A stretch of 64,000 nucleotides of DNA from Bacteroidales bacterium. Lineage in GTDB: Bacteria; Bacteroidota; Bacteroidia; Bacteroidales; UBA932. This document shows positions 38,749 to 47,582 of the stretch, piece by piece. The stretch covers positions 1-64,000 of the forward strand of contig JAFQAT010000047.1 of NCBI GenBank assembly GCA_017399865.1, given 5' to 3'. Within the stretch, counting starts at the first letter, position 1, and each line of letters starts with the position of its first letter. Both the position numbers and the translations under genes were made by a program. The notes beneath the pieces are model-generated. The model saw only the letters and a list, made by a program, of their open reading frames with translations. It was not told where the DNA came from and did no database searches.

Positions 38749-39861
38749 ATGCACAAGACACTAACCGCATTAGTGACAGTCCTCGCACTGTCATTCAGCG
38801 CCGATCTTTCGGCAAAAAAGGCAAAGGAACTGATCGAGACTCCTGCATCAGACAGCCGCATCGAGTACACAGGAAGGACCCAGGTAAACGGTCCTGAAGT
38901 GACTTACGACTGGAGCGGAGTCTACTTCAGAGTAAAGTTCAACGGCCCTTACCTCGCCATGAAATGTTCCGACACAAAGAACACATGGTTCAACCAGTGG
39001 ACAGACAAGGAGATGGGTCCGAAAGCCGACAAGGTATTCATGGTCGGAGCAAAGGACACCCTCATCGTACTTGCAGAAGGCCTCGGCAAAGGAGAACATG
39101 AAATCATCCTCCAGAAGAGGACCGAAGGCGAGCAGGGACGCTTTACAGTACATTCATTCCTGACCGAAGGCGAGATTCTTCAGGCAGACGGCCGCAAGGA
39201 AAGGCACATCGAGTTCATCGGCGACTCCTACACATGCGGATACGGCACTGAAAGCGAAGACAGGGACGACCCGTTCCTCGCAGAGACCGAGAACTGCAAC
39301 CTCACATATGCAGCGATCGCATCAAGGTATTTCGGCGCAGACTTCAACCTCGTGAGCCACTCCGGCCAGGGAATCTGCCGCAACTACGACGACTTCCGTC
39401 CGGGATACAACATGCCGGACAGATACAGCCAGACATTCGACGAATCGGCAGATGCCGCATGGAACGCCGCAGAAGCTCCTTTCCGTCCCGACATCGTGGT
39501 CATCTACCTCTGCACCAACGACTTCTCGACTGCACGCCAGCCGCATGAAACCATTTTTGCAGGAAGATATATCGAGCTCCTCAAGAAGATCAAGGCGAAC
39601 TACGGAGATGACATCCCGGTTCTTTGCCTTGCATCGAATGTGACTCCGTTCAGCTTCGACTACATCCGCAACGCATGCATGATGAGCGGACTGAGCAACC
39701 TGACATATGTAGGCCTCACAAGGGGGATCCACAACGAGACCGACGAACTCGGAGCGAGCTGGCATCCGAACTACAAGGGTCACATCAAGGTAGCAAGCAG
39801 CGTGATACCTTACATCTCGACGCTGACAGGATGGGAAATGGAAGAAAAACCTTATAAGTAA
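38749..39861 (+). CDS. CE2-like SGNH esterase
   Basis: 370 residues with a signal peptide (about 1-22). An N-terminal jelly-roll (about 35-150) precedes an SGNH domain with IGDSYTCGYGTES (near 160), SHSGQGICRNY, LCTNDFSTARQ and the closing GASWHPNYKGH. This two-domain order and the ASWHPN motif are those of carbohydrate esterase family 2, which deacetylates glycans. It begins a tight rightward operon (6 nt to the next gene). Confidence 0.88.
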   Translation: MHKTLTALVTVLALSFSADLSAKKAKELIETPASDSRIEYTGRTQVNGPEVTYDWSGVYFRVKFNGPYLAMKCSDTKNTWFNQWTDKEMGPKADKVFMVGAKDTLIVLAEGLGKGEHEIILQKRTEGEQGRFTVHSFLTEGEILQADGRKERHIEFIGDSYTCGYGTESEDRDDPFLAETENCNLTYAAIASRYFGADFNLVSHSGQGICRNYDDFRPGYNMPDRYSQTFDESADAAWNAAEAPFRPDIVVIYLCTNDFSTARQPHETIFAGRYIELLKKIKANYGDDIPVLCLASNVTPFSFDYIRNACMMSGLSNLTYVGLTRGIHNETDELGASWHPNYKGHIKVASSVIPYISTLTGWEMEEKPYK

Positions 39862-39867
39862 TCTATC

Positions 39868-41286
39868 ATGAAAAAGGGAATAATATTATTCATTGCAGCA
39901 GCAGTATCAGTCTTCGGAGCGAAGGCTGACGTGATCAAGGGATCTGTAAAGGACACCGAGGGCAATGGTATTGCCGGAGTGGTCGTTTCTGACGGTCTCA
40001 ACACAACGGTTACCGATGCAAAGGGAAAGTTCAGGATGGACGCAGACCAGGACAGCAGGTTCGTATTCATCTCCACCCCGTCGGGCTACATATCTGCCAC
40101 ATTGGAAGGCAACACCTTGTTCTACAAGGAGATAAACCCGGAAACAAAGAAGTATGACTTCATAGTCGAGAAGAACGCGAAGGACGACACAAACCATAAC
40201 ATCATCGCCATCGCAGACCCGCAGATCAGCGAAAGGGACGAACTTCCGGAGCTTGACAGGCATGCCGACGACATAGCGGCATACGTCAAGGACATGGACG
40301 GCGACTATACCTTCGGACTCTGTCTCGGAGACATCGTAGGCTGGGACCATACCATCTATCCTGAATACAACAAGATCATGTCGAAGACCGGTGTTGATTA
40401 CAGATATGTAATCGGAAACCATGACATGACCAACTACGGACGTTCACATGAAACATCAATGAAGGACTATGAAGACATGTACGGTCCGTGCTGGTATTCG
40501 TTCAATGTCGGAAAGGTACACTACATCGTGCTCAACGACAACTTCTTCATCGGACGCGACTGGTACTATATCGGTTACCTCGACGAGAGGCAGATCAGAT
40601 GGCTTGAGAATGACCTTTCATACGTTCCTGAAGGATCAAAGGTCGTGGTAGCGATGCATATCCCAACAACTCTGGACAAGTCTGACCGTGACGCGTTCCG
40701 CTCGGACGTCATGCTGGACAACCTCTGCAACAAGCCTGCAATCTATCAGATGCTCCTTCCTTACGAGACACTGATCCTTTCAGGACACATGCATACAGCA
40801 GACTACGAGCAGATCGCGCCGAACATCACCGAAATCAACATCGCAGGCCTCTGCGGAGCATGGTGGTGCGGAGAGGTCTGCATCGACGGTTCGCCAGCAG
40901 GATTCAAGCACTTCGACATGGACGGAGAAGAGACGACATGGATCTACAAGGGCTGCGGACATCCGCTCGACTATCAGATGAAGGTATACGTCGACGATCC
41001 TACATTCCCGGGAGAAGTCGTTGCAAACGTATGGGACTATGACCCAGAATGGAAGGTCGAGTATTTTGAGGACGGCGTCAAGGTATGTGACATGGAGCGC
41101 TTCATGGACAAGGATCCGCTTGCCAGGGAGCTTTACAAGGACCAGTCGGCACTCAAGAGGTCATGGGTCTATGCAGCCAGAACAGAGAACATGTTCAGGG
41201 CTAAGAAGTCAGAAGGAGCGAAGAAGCTCGAAGTGCGCGTGACTGACCGCTTCGGAAGAGTATATTCAAAGACAATCGAAAGATAA
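39868..41286 (+). CDS. Exported calcineurin-like metallophosphoesterase
   Basis: 472 residues. A signal peptide (MKKGIILFIAAAVSVFGAKA), an N-terminal carboxypeptidase-regulatory-like beta sandwich (about 22-105, GSVKDTEGNGIAGVVVSDG), a metallophosphoesterase domain (about 110-330) and a C-terminal family-specific domain. Metal-binding motifs: IADPQIS, LGDIVGWD, IGNHDM, MHIPTT and SGHMHTADY. It would remove phosphate from, or cut phosphodiesters in, a periplasmic substrate, which is notable beside a phosphodiester glycosidase locus. It shares one base with the next gene. Confidence 0.87.
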   Translation: MKKGIILFIAAAVSVFGAKADVIKGSVKDTEGNGIAGVVVSDGLNTTVTDAKGKFRMDADQDSRFVFISTPSGYISATLEGNTLFYKEINPETKKYDFIVEKNAKDDTNHNIIAIADPQISERDELPELDRHADDIAAYVKDMDGDYTFGLCLGDIVGWDHTIYPEYNKIMSKTGVDYRYVIGNHDMTNYGRSHETSMKDYEDMYGPCWYSFNVGKVHYIVLNDNFFIGRDWYYIGYLDERQIRWLENDLSYVPEGSKVVVAMHIPTTLDKSDRDAFRSDVMLDNLCNKPAIYQMLLPYETLILSGHMHTADYEQIAPNITEINIAGLCGAWWCGEVCIDGSPAGFKHFDMDGEETTWIYKGCGHPLDYQMKVYVDDPTFPGEVVANVWDYDPEWKVEYFEDGVKVCDMERFMDKDPLARELYKDQSALKRSWVYAARTENMFRAKKSEGAKKLEVRVTDRFGRVYSKTIER

Positions 41287-42668
41287 TGGCAACGACACCA
41301 AGCAAAAGAATCATTACCATAGACATCCTGCGTGGCATCACGATATTCGCCATGATTCTGTGCGCGAACATCGGCTACTATTCCGACCTGCCTGCATGGA
41401 TGTTCCACGGACAGACTCCCCCGCCGACCTACGCATTCAACCCTGACGTGCCGGGCATCACATGGGTAGACCTCGTCTTCCCGTTCTTCCTCTTCACGAT
41501 GGGAGCGGCTTTCCCTCTTGCGATGCGCAAGAGACTGGAAAGCGGCGTCAGCCGATGGGAAGTGACGGGCAGCCTGTTCCGCAGATGGCTGACTCTCACT
41601 ATCTTCGCCATCGTGCTCGGAAACGCCTACCAGATAGGCGCAAGCCCTCGTCCGGAATTCATAAAAGGGATATTTTCTCTGGCATTATGGGGCGTCATGT
41701 TCATGTCGCTCGTGAGGCTCAAGGATGACAGGAAATGTCGTCTGGTAAACAATGCCGGCATGTTCCTTCTTATCGTCATGGCCGTAATCGGAACCGATTA
41801 TATGGGACTGAAGCTCAGCAGATGGAGCAGCGACATCATCATCATGATCCTCGCCAACATAGCCATCTTCGGCGGACTGATCTGGATGTTCACAAAGGAC
41901 AATCTCCGTCTCCGCTGGCTCATCCTGCTCTTCATAATCGCGATCAAGGCATTGAGTTCATACACTCCTGAAGTCCTTGCCTGGGTTCCTTCAATGGGAA
42001 GCATAGGCTGGTTCTTCAGCTGGGGATTCCTCCAGTATCTGGTAATCGCCGTGGCCGGATCCATCGTCGGCGACAAGCTTCTCGACCATTCGAGGTCGGG
42101 AGAAGCAGTCCGGATCGACTCATATCATATTGCAGCCGGCATAATCGCTCTTGCGGCAATGCTGGTACAGCTTTGGGGACTCTTCACAAGACACATTCTG
42201 GCAGACTTCGTGATCTCGGCCGTTCTCGGGGCAGCTTTCGTGGCGCTGACCTGGAAGAGACGCAACATAATGACATGGCTCGGATACTTCGGATTCGCAT
42301 TCATGCTTGTCGGAATCATCTTCGACCCTATAGACGGCGGCATCACCAAGGACCACTGCAACCTGTCATACATGATCACGACGACAGGAATGACCGCCCT
42401 TACGGGCGCATTCGTTCTTGCCCTGGAGCTCAAGTGGCAGATCAAGGGACGCGGTCTTAGCGGCAGCGGCCAGAACCCGATGCTTGCCTACACTGTCACA
42501 AACTTCCTGACAGGACCGATCCTGACCATGTGCGGAATCACCGCATGGCTGGACGCCATCAGCGTCGGATCTCCTTTCTGGGGAGTAGTAAGAGGCCTGG
42601 TCTTCACCCTTCTGATGGTAGCGGTAACCTGCTTCTTCACCAAGAAGAAACTCTTCTGGAGAAGCTAG
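41286..42668 (+). CDS. DUF5009 / HGSNAT-like membrane acyltransferase or transporter
   Basis: A 460-residue inner-membrane protein with about eleven hydrophobic segments. The start RIITIDILRGITIFAMILC is typical of the DUF5009 family, related to heparan-alpha-glucosaminide N-acetyltransferase and the putative GlcNAc permease NagX. GITWVDLVFPFFLFTMGAAF follows near residue 60. It may acetylate or carry amino sugars across the membrane, but this is family inference only. It ends the operon of CE2-like esterase and phosphoesterase; a strong hairpin terminator follows. Confidence 0.82.
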   Translation: MATTPSKRIITIDILRGITIFAMILCANIGYYSDLPAWMFHGQTPPPTYAFNPDVPGITWVDLVFPFFLFTMGAAFPLAMRKRLESGVSRWEVTGSLFRRWLTLTIFAIVLGNAYQIGASPRPEFIKGIFSLALWGVMFMSLVRLKDDRKCRLVNNAGMFLLIVMAVIGTDYMGLKLSRWSSDIIIMILANIAIFGGLIWMFTKDNLRLRWLILLFIIAIKALSSYTPEVLAWVPSMGSIGWFFSWGFLQYLVIAVAGSIVGDKLLDHSRSGEAVRIDSYHIAAGIIALAAMLVQLWGLFTRHILADFVISAVLGAAFVALTWKRRNIMTWLGYFGFAFMLVGIIFDPIDGGITKDHCNLSYMITTTGMTALTGAFVLALELKWQIKGRGLSGSGQNPMLAYTVTNFLTGPILTMCGITAWLDAISVGSPFWGVVRGLVFTLLMVAVTCFFTKKKLFWRS

Positions 42669-42690
42669 AACGACAGCCTGAATAATAAAA

Positions 42691-42737
42691 AAAAGAAAAA
42701 TCTGCAGTTGTTTTATAGTAAAACAACTGCAGATTTT
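42691..42737. terminator. Strong hairpin terminator after the DUF5009 gene
   Basis: A perfect 19-bp inverted repeat with a 3-nt loop (42697-42715 with 42719-42737). The stem contains CTGCAGTTGTTTTA, and A-rich sequence and a T4 end flank it. Unusually long for a simple terminator. It also precedes the promoter of the small membrane-protein pair by 15 nt. Confidence 0.85.
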
Positions 42738-42752
42738 GTGTTATGCCTTAAT

Positions 42753-42783
42753 TTTGACTGCATCAAATATTTAATTATTTTTG
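42753..42783 (+). promoter_or_regulatory. Promoter of the small membrane-protein dicistron, apparently leaderless
   Basis: TTTG (42753-42756), 19 nt, TATTTTTG (42776-42783): a full consensus match. The ATG begins at 42786, only 3 nt after the -7 element, where the transcript itself should begin. Confidence 0.8.
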
Positions 42784-42785
42784 CA

Positions 42786-43004
42786 ATGGAGAAGGATAAT
42801 GTGAAAAGGATTTCGATCTGGGAGAAAGTCTCGGATTTCATGATGGACATATCGAAATATGTTCTGACAGCAGTAATAATCACATCAGCTTTTGATGAGT
42901 TGTCTGAAGCAAGATGGATTATGTATGTAGTGGGTATAGGAGGATCAATCCTTCTTCTGACAGTAAGTATAGTAATTATACATTTAGCAAATAAAGGGAG
43001 ATGA
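42786..43004 (+). CDS. Small membrane protein, unknown
   Basis: 72 residues. A charged N-terminus (MEKDNVKRISIWEKVSDF) is followed by two hydrophobic segments (YVLTAVIITSAF and WIMYVVGIGGSILLLTVSIV), ending NKGR. No family is recognised; the two-helix form resembles DUF6722-type or similar small Bacteroidetes membrane proteins only in shape. The ATG lies 2 nt after a perfect promoter, so translation is probably leaderless. Its stop overlaps the next start (ATGA). Confidence 0.72.
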   Translation: MEKDNVKRISIWEKVSDFMMDISKYVLTAVIITSAFDELSEARWIMYVVGIGGSILLLTVSIVIIHLANKGR

Positions 43005-43105
43005 GAACAACAATGATTTTTCTTGGAATATGCATAGTGTGTATTGCCATGCTGATTTTTATGTCCACTAAGAAAGGACAGGAATGGATGAAGAAATTCG
43101 ACTGA
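43001..43105 (+). CDS. 34-residue single-span membrane protein
   Basis: A very short frame starting at the ATGA overlap with the gene before. It encodes MRTTMIFLGICIVCIAMLIF, then MSTKKGQEWMKKFD: one hydrophobic helix and a basic tail. The 4-base overlap, consensus promoter upstream and clean membrane-helix composition support it being real. It ends 7 nt before the convergent DUF4434 gene stop. Function is unknown; a partner for the 72-residue protein is likely. Confidence 0.62.
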   Translation: MRTTMIFLGICIVCIAMLIFMSTKKGQEWMKKFD

Positions 43106-43112
43106 ACGATAT

Positions 43113-44156
43113 CTATCGCTGTTTCCAGCGGTTTCTGATGCCAAAGTGCTCGCAATAGCGGTCGTACAGATGTCCCGCCTGGGAATATTCAGAGTTCGGC
43201 GACATGAAATGCGAGAATTCGAAAGTGATAGCCCCGTCCATTCCTGCCCTGCGTGCCATATCCATCTTGAGGAGGAGCTTCTCCCACTTTATCGGAAGGA
43301 AGCGTATCGGCATGTCGCGGTCGAATGATTCGAAATTGGTCCAGCATTTCATACCGTACTTGTCGGCTAGCTTCTTATTCACGACAAGATAATCATAAAG
43401 CTCATGATAGTCGACCTGACCGTCCTGGAAGGCAAGGATATCAACTACACCCTCAAGATTGCCTAGGATCTCATTCCACTCATATTCATGTTCCGAGACA
43501 GTCGTGGCCTTGTCTCCCCACATGACTTGATCGGTCTTTACGCCGTGGATATACGGAGATACCATCGTCGGCAGGTTGCCGGAAACCTCTTTGGCATGCT
43601 TGCCAACCTCCGCATATATCTTCGTCATGTTCTTGGTCCTGCGGCTTACCTCCTGGGACAGATACCAGCCCTGAAACGACTTATGGTGGCCGTATTTGGC
43701 CCATACCTCATCAATGAGCTTGATATTCAGGTCGATTTCCTTTAGATATTCGCCTTCTATCCAATACTTTCCGGAATCATACATTCCGAAGTAGAAGGCC
43801 ATGTCATGCTTGTCCGCAAGACAGAGGAACATCTCCACAAGATCCACCGGAGGATAGTATACATCTTCTGTCGCCAGAATCGACTCGAACGGAGCTGCTA
43901 TCCAGCGGCCGAGGCCGGCACGGATCAGTACGACGGTGTTGATTCCCATGTCCTTCATGGCACGGAAATCCTTGTCCCATTCCTCAACACCCCAGTTCTG
44001 ATGCGGGATGTCCCAGCTTATCTCATCCAGGAATGTAGCATTGATCGGCATTCCCTTCAAGGCTTCCGGAGTCTCGAACCGACTGTTCGTGAATCCGTAT
44101 CTGCTGCATGATATTGTCAGTAAAGCAACAAGAATCATTGAAAGTATCTTATTCAT
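43113..44156 (-). CDS. DUF4434-like putative glycosidase, lipoprotein
   Basis: 347 residues. The lipoprotein signal is MNKILSMILVALLTISC. The body is a DUF4434-type TIM barrel, beginning FLDEISWDIPHQNWG and then MKDMGINTVVLIRAG. Other marks are FYFGMYDSGKYW, GWYLSQEVSR and DILAFQDGQVDYHEL. It aligns along its whole length with the Tat-signal protein at 60734 at the other end of the locus. The family is proposed to contain glycoside hydrolases, but activity is unproven. It is last in the leftward locus, after a terminator, so may be expressed at a lower level. Confidence 0.83.
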   Translation of the reverse strand: MNKILSMILVALLTISCSRYGFTNSRFETPEALKGMPINATFLDEISWDIPHQNWGVEEWDKDFRAMKDMGINTVVLIRAGLGRWIAAPFESILATEDVYYPPVDLVEMFLCLADKHDMAFYFGMYDSGKYWIEGEYLKEIDLNIKLIDEVWAKYGHHKSFQGWYLSQEVSRRTKNMTKIYAEVGKHAKEVSGNLPTMVSPYIHGVKTDQVMWGDKATTVSEHEYEWNEILGNLEGVVDILAFQDGQVDYHELYDYLVVNKKLADKYGMKCWTNFESFDRDMPIRFLPIKWEKLLLKMDMARRAGMDGAITFEFSHFMSPNSEYSQAGHLYDRYCEHFGIRNRWKQR

Positions 44157-44227
44157 ATCAGTGAGTTCCATTTACGTGACTCCAGCTGACTGCATCCGTC
44201 TATAAGGAGCCATGAAAGATTATTAAC

Positions 44228-44254
44228 AAAAAGGGAGGCTTTCGCCAGCCTCCC
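44228..44254 (-). terminator. Terminator after the epimerase gene
   Basis: On the minus strand GGGAGGCT, 6-nt loop, AGCCTCCC, then TTTTT. It begins 7 nt after the epimerase stop, between it and the DUF4434 gene. Confidence 0.85.
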
Positions 44255-44260
44255 TGTATA

Positions 44261-45424
44261 TTAAAGTGTTTCGAGTATCTGCCAGATCTGGTAAAGGCCT
44301 CTTGGAACATGGAAGCATCCTTTCCACTTTCCGCCCTTGAGGGTCAGAAGGACCTCTCCGCGACGGTTGAGGTAGCCGTACCACTCAGGATATTCCTGAT
44401 CCTTGAAATGTGTCCACATATAATTGTGGATCTTCTCGAACCATTCGAGGCACTTCTCGTTGCCTGTCAGCTGGTATGCCTTGATGAAGCAGATTGCCGA
44501 CTCGAGGTGTACCCACCAGAGCTTCTGATCCCACTCGAGCTTCTGCATAGGAGCTCCCTTGAGATCCTGGAAGTAGAAGATTCCGCCGTATTCCTTATCC
44601 CATCCGAACTCAACAACGCTGAGAGCGATCTCCACGCACTTGTCGATGAGAGCCTTGTCGTTTCTGCGGATACCGAGGTTCATCATGAACCAGAGAGCCT
44701 CAAGGTCATGACCCGGGTTGATTTCTCTGCCCTCGAAGCAGTCGATAGGAGTTCCGTCCGGAGCCACATTCTCAAGCATCACACCCAGTTCAGGGTAGTA
44801 GAATACATTCAGAATCTCGCTGAGGCACTCGTCAATGGTCTGATCAAGCAATGACTTGTCAGGAAGGATGTTCTCCACCTCAAGAGCCATGTTGCAGATG
44901 ATCATAGGGAGCGCGAAGCCCTTCATAGGACGGGTTCCGGGATATGACTTCTCCCAACGTCCCTTAGGATCGTTGCGACGGTCCAGAATCCTCTGGAAAG
45001 TCTTCAGAGCGATCTCCTTATACTCCTCACTGCCAGTCGCTTCAGCAAGCTGGGCGAAAGCCATGCAAGCAAATGTATTCGAGAAGATGTTATACGGCTG
45101 GATGATAGGCTTTCCCTCACGGGTCACAGAAAAATAGAAGTCATAGTTGCCGTCGTGGGCATACTTCTTCAGGAACTCTGCTCCCTGGATAGCGCAGTCA
45201 AGCCATTCCTGCTTCTTCTCCACCTTGTTATACAGCATAGCGAACATCCACACTTCCCTTCCCTGAAGCCAGATGAACTTGTCAGTGTCAAAAACACTTC
45301 CGTCACGGTCCAGACAGCTGAAATATCCGCCATACTCGAGGTCCTGAGACTTCTCAAGCCAGAAAGGAAGGACGCTGTCCAAAAGCTCGCTCTTGTACTG
45401 AGCGGCAAGTTTCTTGAAATCCAT
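44261..45424 (-). CDS. N-acylglucosamine 2-epimerase (RenBP type)
   Basis: 387 residues with no signal, hence cytoplasmic. It interconverts GlcNAc and ManNAc. It is of the (alpha/alpha)6-barrel AGE superfamily and carries marks of the true GlcNAc epimerase branch: FIWLQGREVWMFAMLY (near residue 50), GREINPGHDLEALWFMM (near 240) and KGCFHVPRGLYQIW at the end. Cellobiose 2-epimerase, the main alternative, lacks that ending. The ATG 45424 (MDFKKLAAQY) is used; an in-frame extension of 14 codons is possible. It links the locus to amino sugars. Confidence 0.87.
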   Translation of the reverse strand: MDFKKLAAQYKSELLDSVLPFWLEKSQDLEYGGYFSCLDRDGSVFDTDKFIWLQGREVWMFAMLYNKVEKKQEWLDCAIQGAEFLKKYAHDGNYDFYFSVTREGKPIIQPYNIFSNTFACMAFAQLAEATGSEEYKEIALKTFQRILDRRNDPKGRWEKSYPGTRPMKGFALPMIICNMALEVENILPDKSLLDQTIDECLSEILNVFYYPELGVMLENVAPDGTPIDCFEGREINPGHDLEALWFMMNLGIRRNDKALIDKCVEIALSVVEFGWDKEYGGIFYFQDLKGAPMQKLEWDQKLWWVHLESAICFIKAYQLTGNEKCLEWFEKIHNYMWTHFKDQEYPEWYGYLNRRGEVLLTLKGGKWKGCFHVPRGLYQIWQILETL

Positions 45425-45449
45425 TGCAGTAATCAGTTTTGGTTTTGAA

Positions 45450-45477
45450 GTGGTGGGAAGTTTCACCCTCCCACCAC
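45450..45477 (-). terminator. Hairpin between DUF4988 lipoprotein and epimerase genes
   Basis: A perfect 9-bp stem (GTGGTGGGA and TCCCACCAC) 19 nt after the upstream gene's stop. No T run follows, so it may stabilise the upstream message or only weaken readthrough. Confidence 0.5.
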
Positions 45478-45496
45478 CTGATATGATTTAATTTAA

Positions 45497-47548
45497 TTAT
45501 TTGATTGCTACGCAACCGATTGTACCGTAGTTGCTGTCAACATAAACCATAAGGAGTGCATCAGCAGTAGGAGCAAGGAGAACGTCACTGTATGTTCCAC
45601 CATCTGTCCATGAGTTGTTCACACCTGCTGTCCAATCCCAATCAGCATCTCCGTCACCTGCATGCTTGTAAAGAAGCTGTGCAGCTGCAGGATCATTTAC
45701 GTCAAGAAGGAGTGCATCAGCTGCATCATAATTGAAGTGGCAACCCATTACGATAGCTGCATACTTGTTCTCTTTCCATGTTGCAGTAGAGATACAGTTG
45801 TAGTTCTCCATCCATGATGAACCTGTAACGTATGTAGGTGCCCATGTTGTACCGCCACCAGCTACGAATGTAGAAGTATACTGGAGGTTGTAGTCTCCAC
45901 CGTAACCGATATAGAAGAATCCGTCAGCCATAGTTGCACCAAGAGGGGCAAAACAGAGAGAAGGAACATTCCAGTTGGTATATGGAGGGTTTGTCCATTT
46001 CCAGTCACCTACTACGCCATCAACTACTTCCCAAGCGAGACATGCTCCACCTGCACCGTCAGTTACAACCGCTGTGATAACTGCATCATCCTTTACATTA
46101 CCCTTCACACGGATGTTACCAGCTCCTACGCAATAGTAATTGCCTGCATTCCAGCTGAAAATTGGCTCTGGTGCAGGATTGAAAGGATCAGCCACATAAT
46201 TAAGAGTCACATCACCAGCTCCGTCCAATGCATCTGAACCGATAAGAACATTACCTGCATCGTCAACAAGCACATTATGTGCAGCGAAGCCAGTCGGCAT
46301 ATCGATAGTAGATACTACAGCACCGTCAGCCGGATTAAGGAGATAAACCTTGGTTGTGTTTGCGAGAAGGATATAATCACCATACTTGGCGAGCTTAACT
46401 CTCTGAGTTGGATCATAACCCTCGATATCCTTTACTTCTGCAGACCATACCTTATTTGCATGACCTGTCTGGAAGACTGCTACCTTGAATGCCATGTCAG
46501 CTGCTGCTTCATCCTTCGGAACGAAAGAAACATATGCAGATCTTGAAGCCATATCTGCATTTGCAGCAACGTTAAGAACGATCTCCTCAGTCTTGACCTC
46601 AGCCTTTGTCTCAGCTGCAAGGGTAATCCAGTCACACTCTGGAGTCACAACGAATTCCATGCTTGTCGCTACTGGAATTGTAAGAACAGCGGCATCAAAA
46701 CCAACATAGATTTCATCTTCCTCAGTAGTGAATACACCTGACCTGAACTTGAGAGTCTTGAAGATAGTTCTCTCTACACCGTCAGTAACGAATACAGTAC
46801 ACTCGAAATCTGCGCCTACAAGAGAAGAAATCTTGATCACACCATTGTTTGCATCAGTTGCAGTAACTGAAGCGACTCCTGATGTGCAGATAGCTGCAAC
46901 ACGGTTCTTCTCTGTACCGCCTGTGATCACATAAGAGAACTCAAGTGTCTCTTCACCGTATACAACCACTTCAGGAATATCAAATGTGATGTCAATCACC
47001 TGTACGAGAGGAATGACGATTTCAGTACCGTCAGCAAGTGTGAAGGTAACAGCATCAGCAGCAACAGCAACGTTCTTGATTGTACAAGCAACATCCGGTC
47101 CGATGAGAGCCCATTCCTTACCGTCAGCAGAGATGTACCACTGACCGTTCTCTGTCTTGAGCTTAGGCTGGCCCATACCTGCAGGAACCTTGTTGCCTGC
47201 AGCATCAAGAAGCCACTCGCCACCGAGAGTCCAGTAGTAGATTCCGTCAACATCCTTTGTTGCACCGATTTCAGGAGCGTCCGCGCCGTCCTTACCATCC
47301 TTTACAGTAACCTTCTTACCGTCTGTAAATTCAATCTCATAACCTCCGGTAACTTCAGTCACAGCCTTTACGTATACCTTCTGCTCAAGAGCGGATACGA
47401 TGCTTGAAACTGAGTTGACCTGTGATGTGAGCTCAGTCAGCTTTGCTTCGAGAGAATCGAGCTTCTCCCAAACCTTTGTGTCATCATAGCATGAGATAGC
47501 CAATGCAGCTACCAGCGCCATAGACAGAACTTTAAAGATTCTTTTCAT
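45497..47548 (-). CDS. Surface lipoprotein with DUF4988-like stalk and propeller-like C-terminal domain
   Basis: 683 residues. The lipoprotein signal is MKRIFKVLSMALVAALAISC. A short coiled coil (about 28-55) leads to a DUF4988-type region with a collagen-like KDGKDGADAPEIG (near 85). BACON-like beta domains follow (about 190-365). The C-terminal 310 residues (from GYDPTQRVKLAKYGDYILLA) closely resemble the C-terminal part of the neighbouring protein at 47583. It is probably a surface glycan-binding protein for the SusCD system. It has no catalytic motif. Confidence 0.82.
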   Translation of the reverse strand: MKRIFKVLSMALVAALAISCYDDTKVWEKLDSLEAKLTELTSQVNSVSSIVSALEQKVYVKAVTEVTGGYEIEFTDGKKVTVKDGKDGADAPEIGATKDVDGIYYWTLGGEWLLDAAGNKVPAGMGQPKLKTENGQWYISADGKEWALIGPDVACTIKNVAVAADAVTFTLADGTEIVIPLVQVIDITFDIPEVVVYGEETLEFSYVITGGTEKNRVAAICTSGVASVTATDANNGVIKISSLVGADFECTVFVTDGVERTIFKTLKFRSGVFTTEEDEIYVGFDAAVLTIPVATSMEFVVTPECDWITLAAETKAEVKTEEIVLNVAANADMASRSAYVSFVPKDEAAADMAFKVAVFQTGHANKVWSAEVKDIEGYDPTQRVKLAKYGDYILLANTTKVYLLNPADGAVVSTIDMPTGFAAHNVLVDDAGNVLIGSDALDGAGDVTLNYVADPFNPAPEPIFSWNAGNYYCVGAGNIRVKGNVKDDAVITAVVTDGAGGACLAWEVVDGVVGDWKWTNPPYTNWNVPSLCFAPLGATMADGFFYIGYGGDYNLQYTSTFVAGGGTTWAPTYVTGSSWMENYNCISTATWKENKYAAIVMGCHFNYDAADALLLDVNDPAAAQLLYKHAGDGDADWDWTAGVNNSWTDGGTYSDVLLAPTADALLMVYVDSNYGTIGCVAIK

Positions 47549-47582
47549 GGTAATTAATTTTAAATGTGGATATAAAAGTGTT

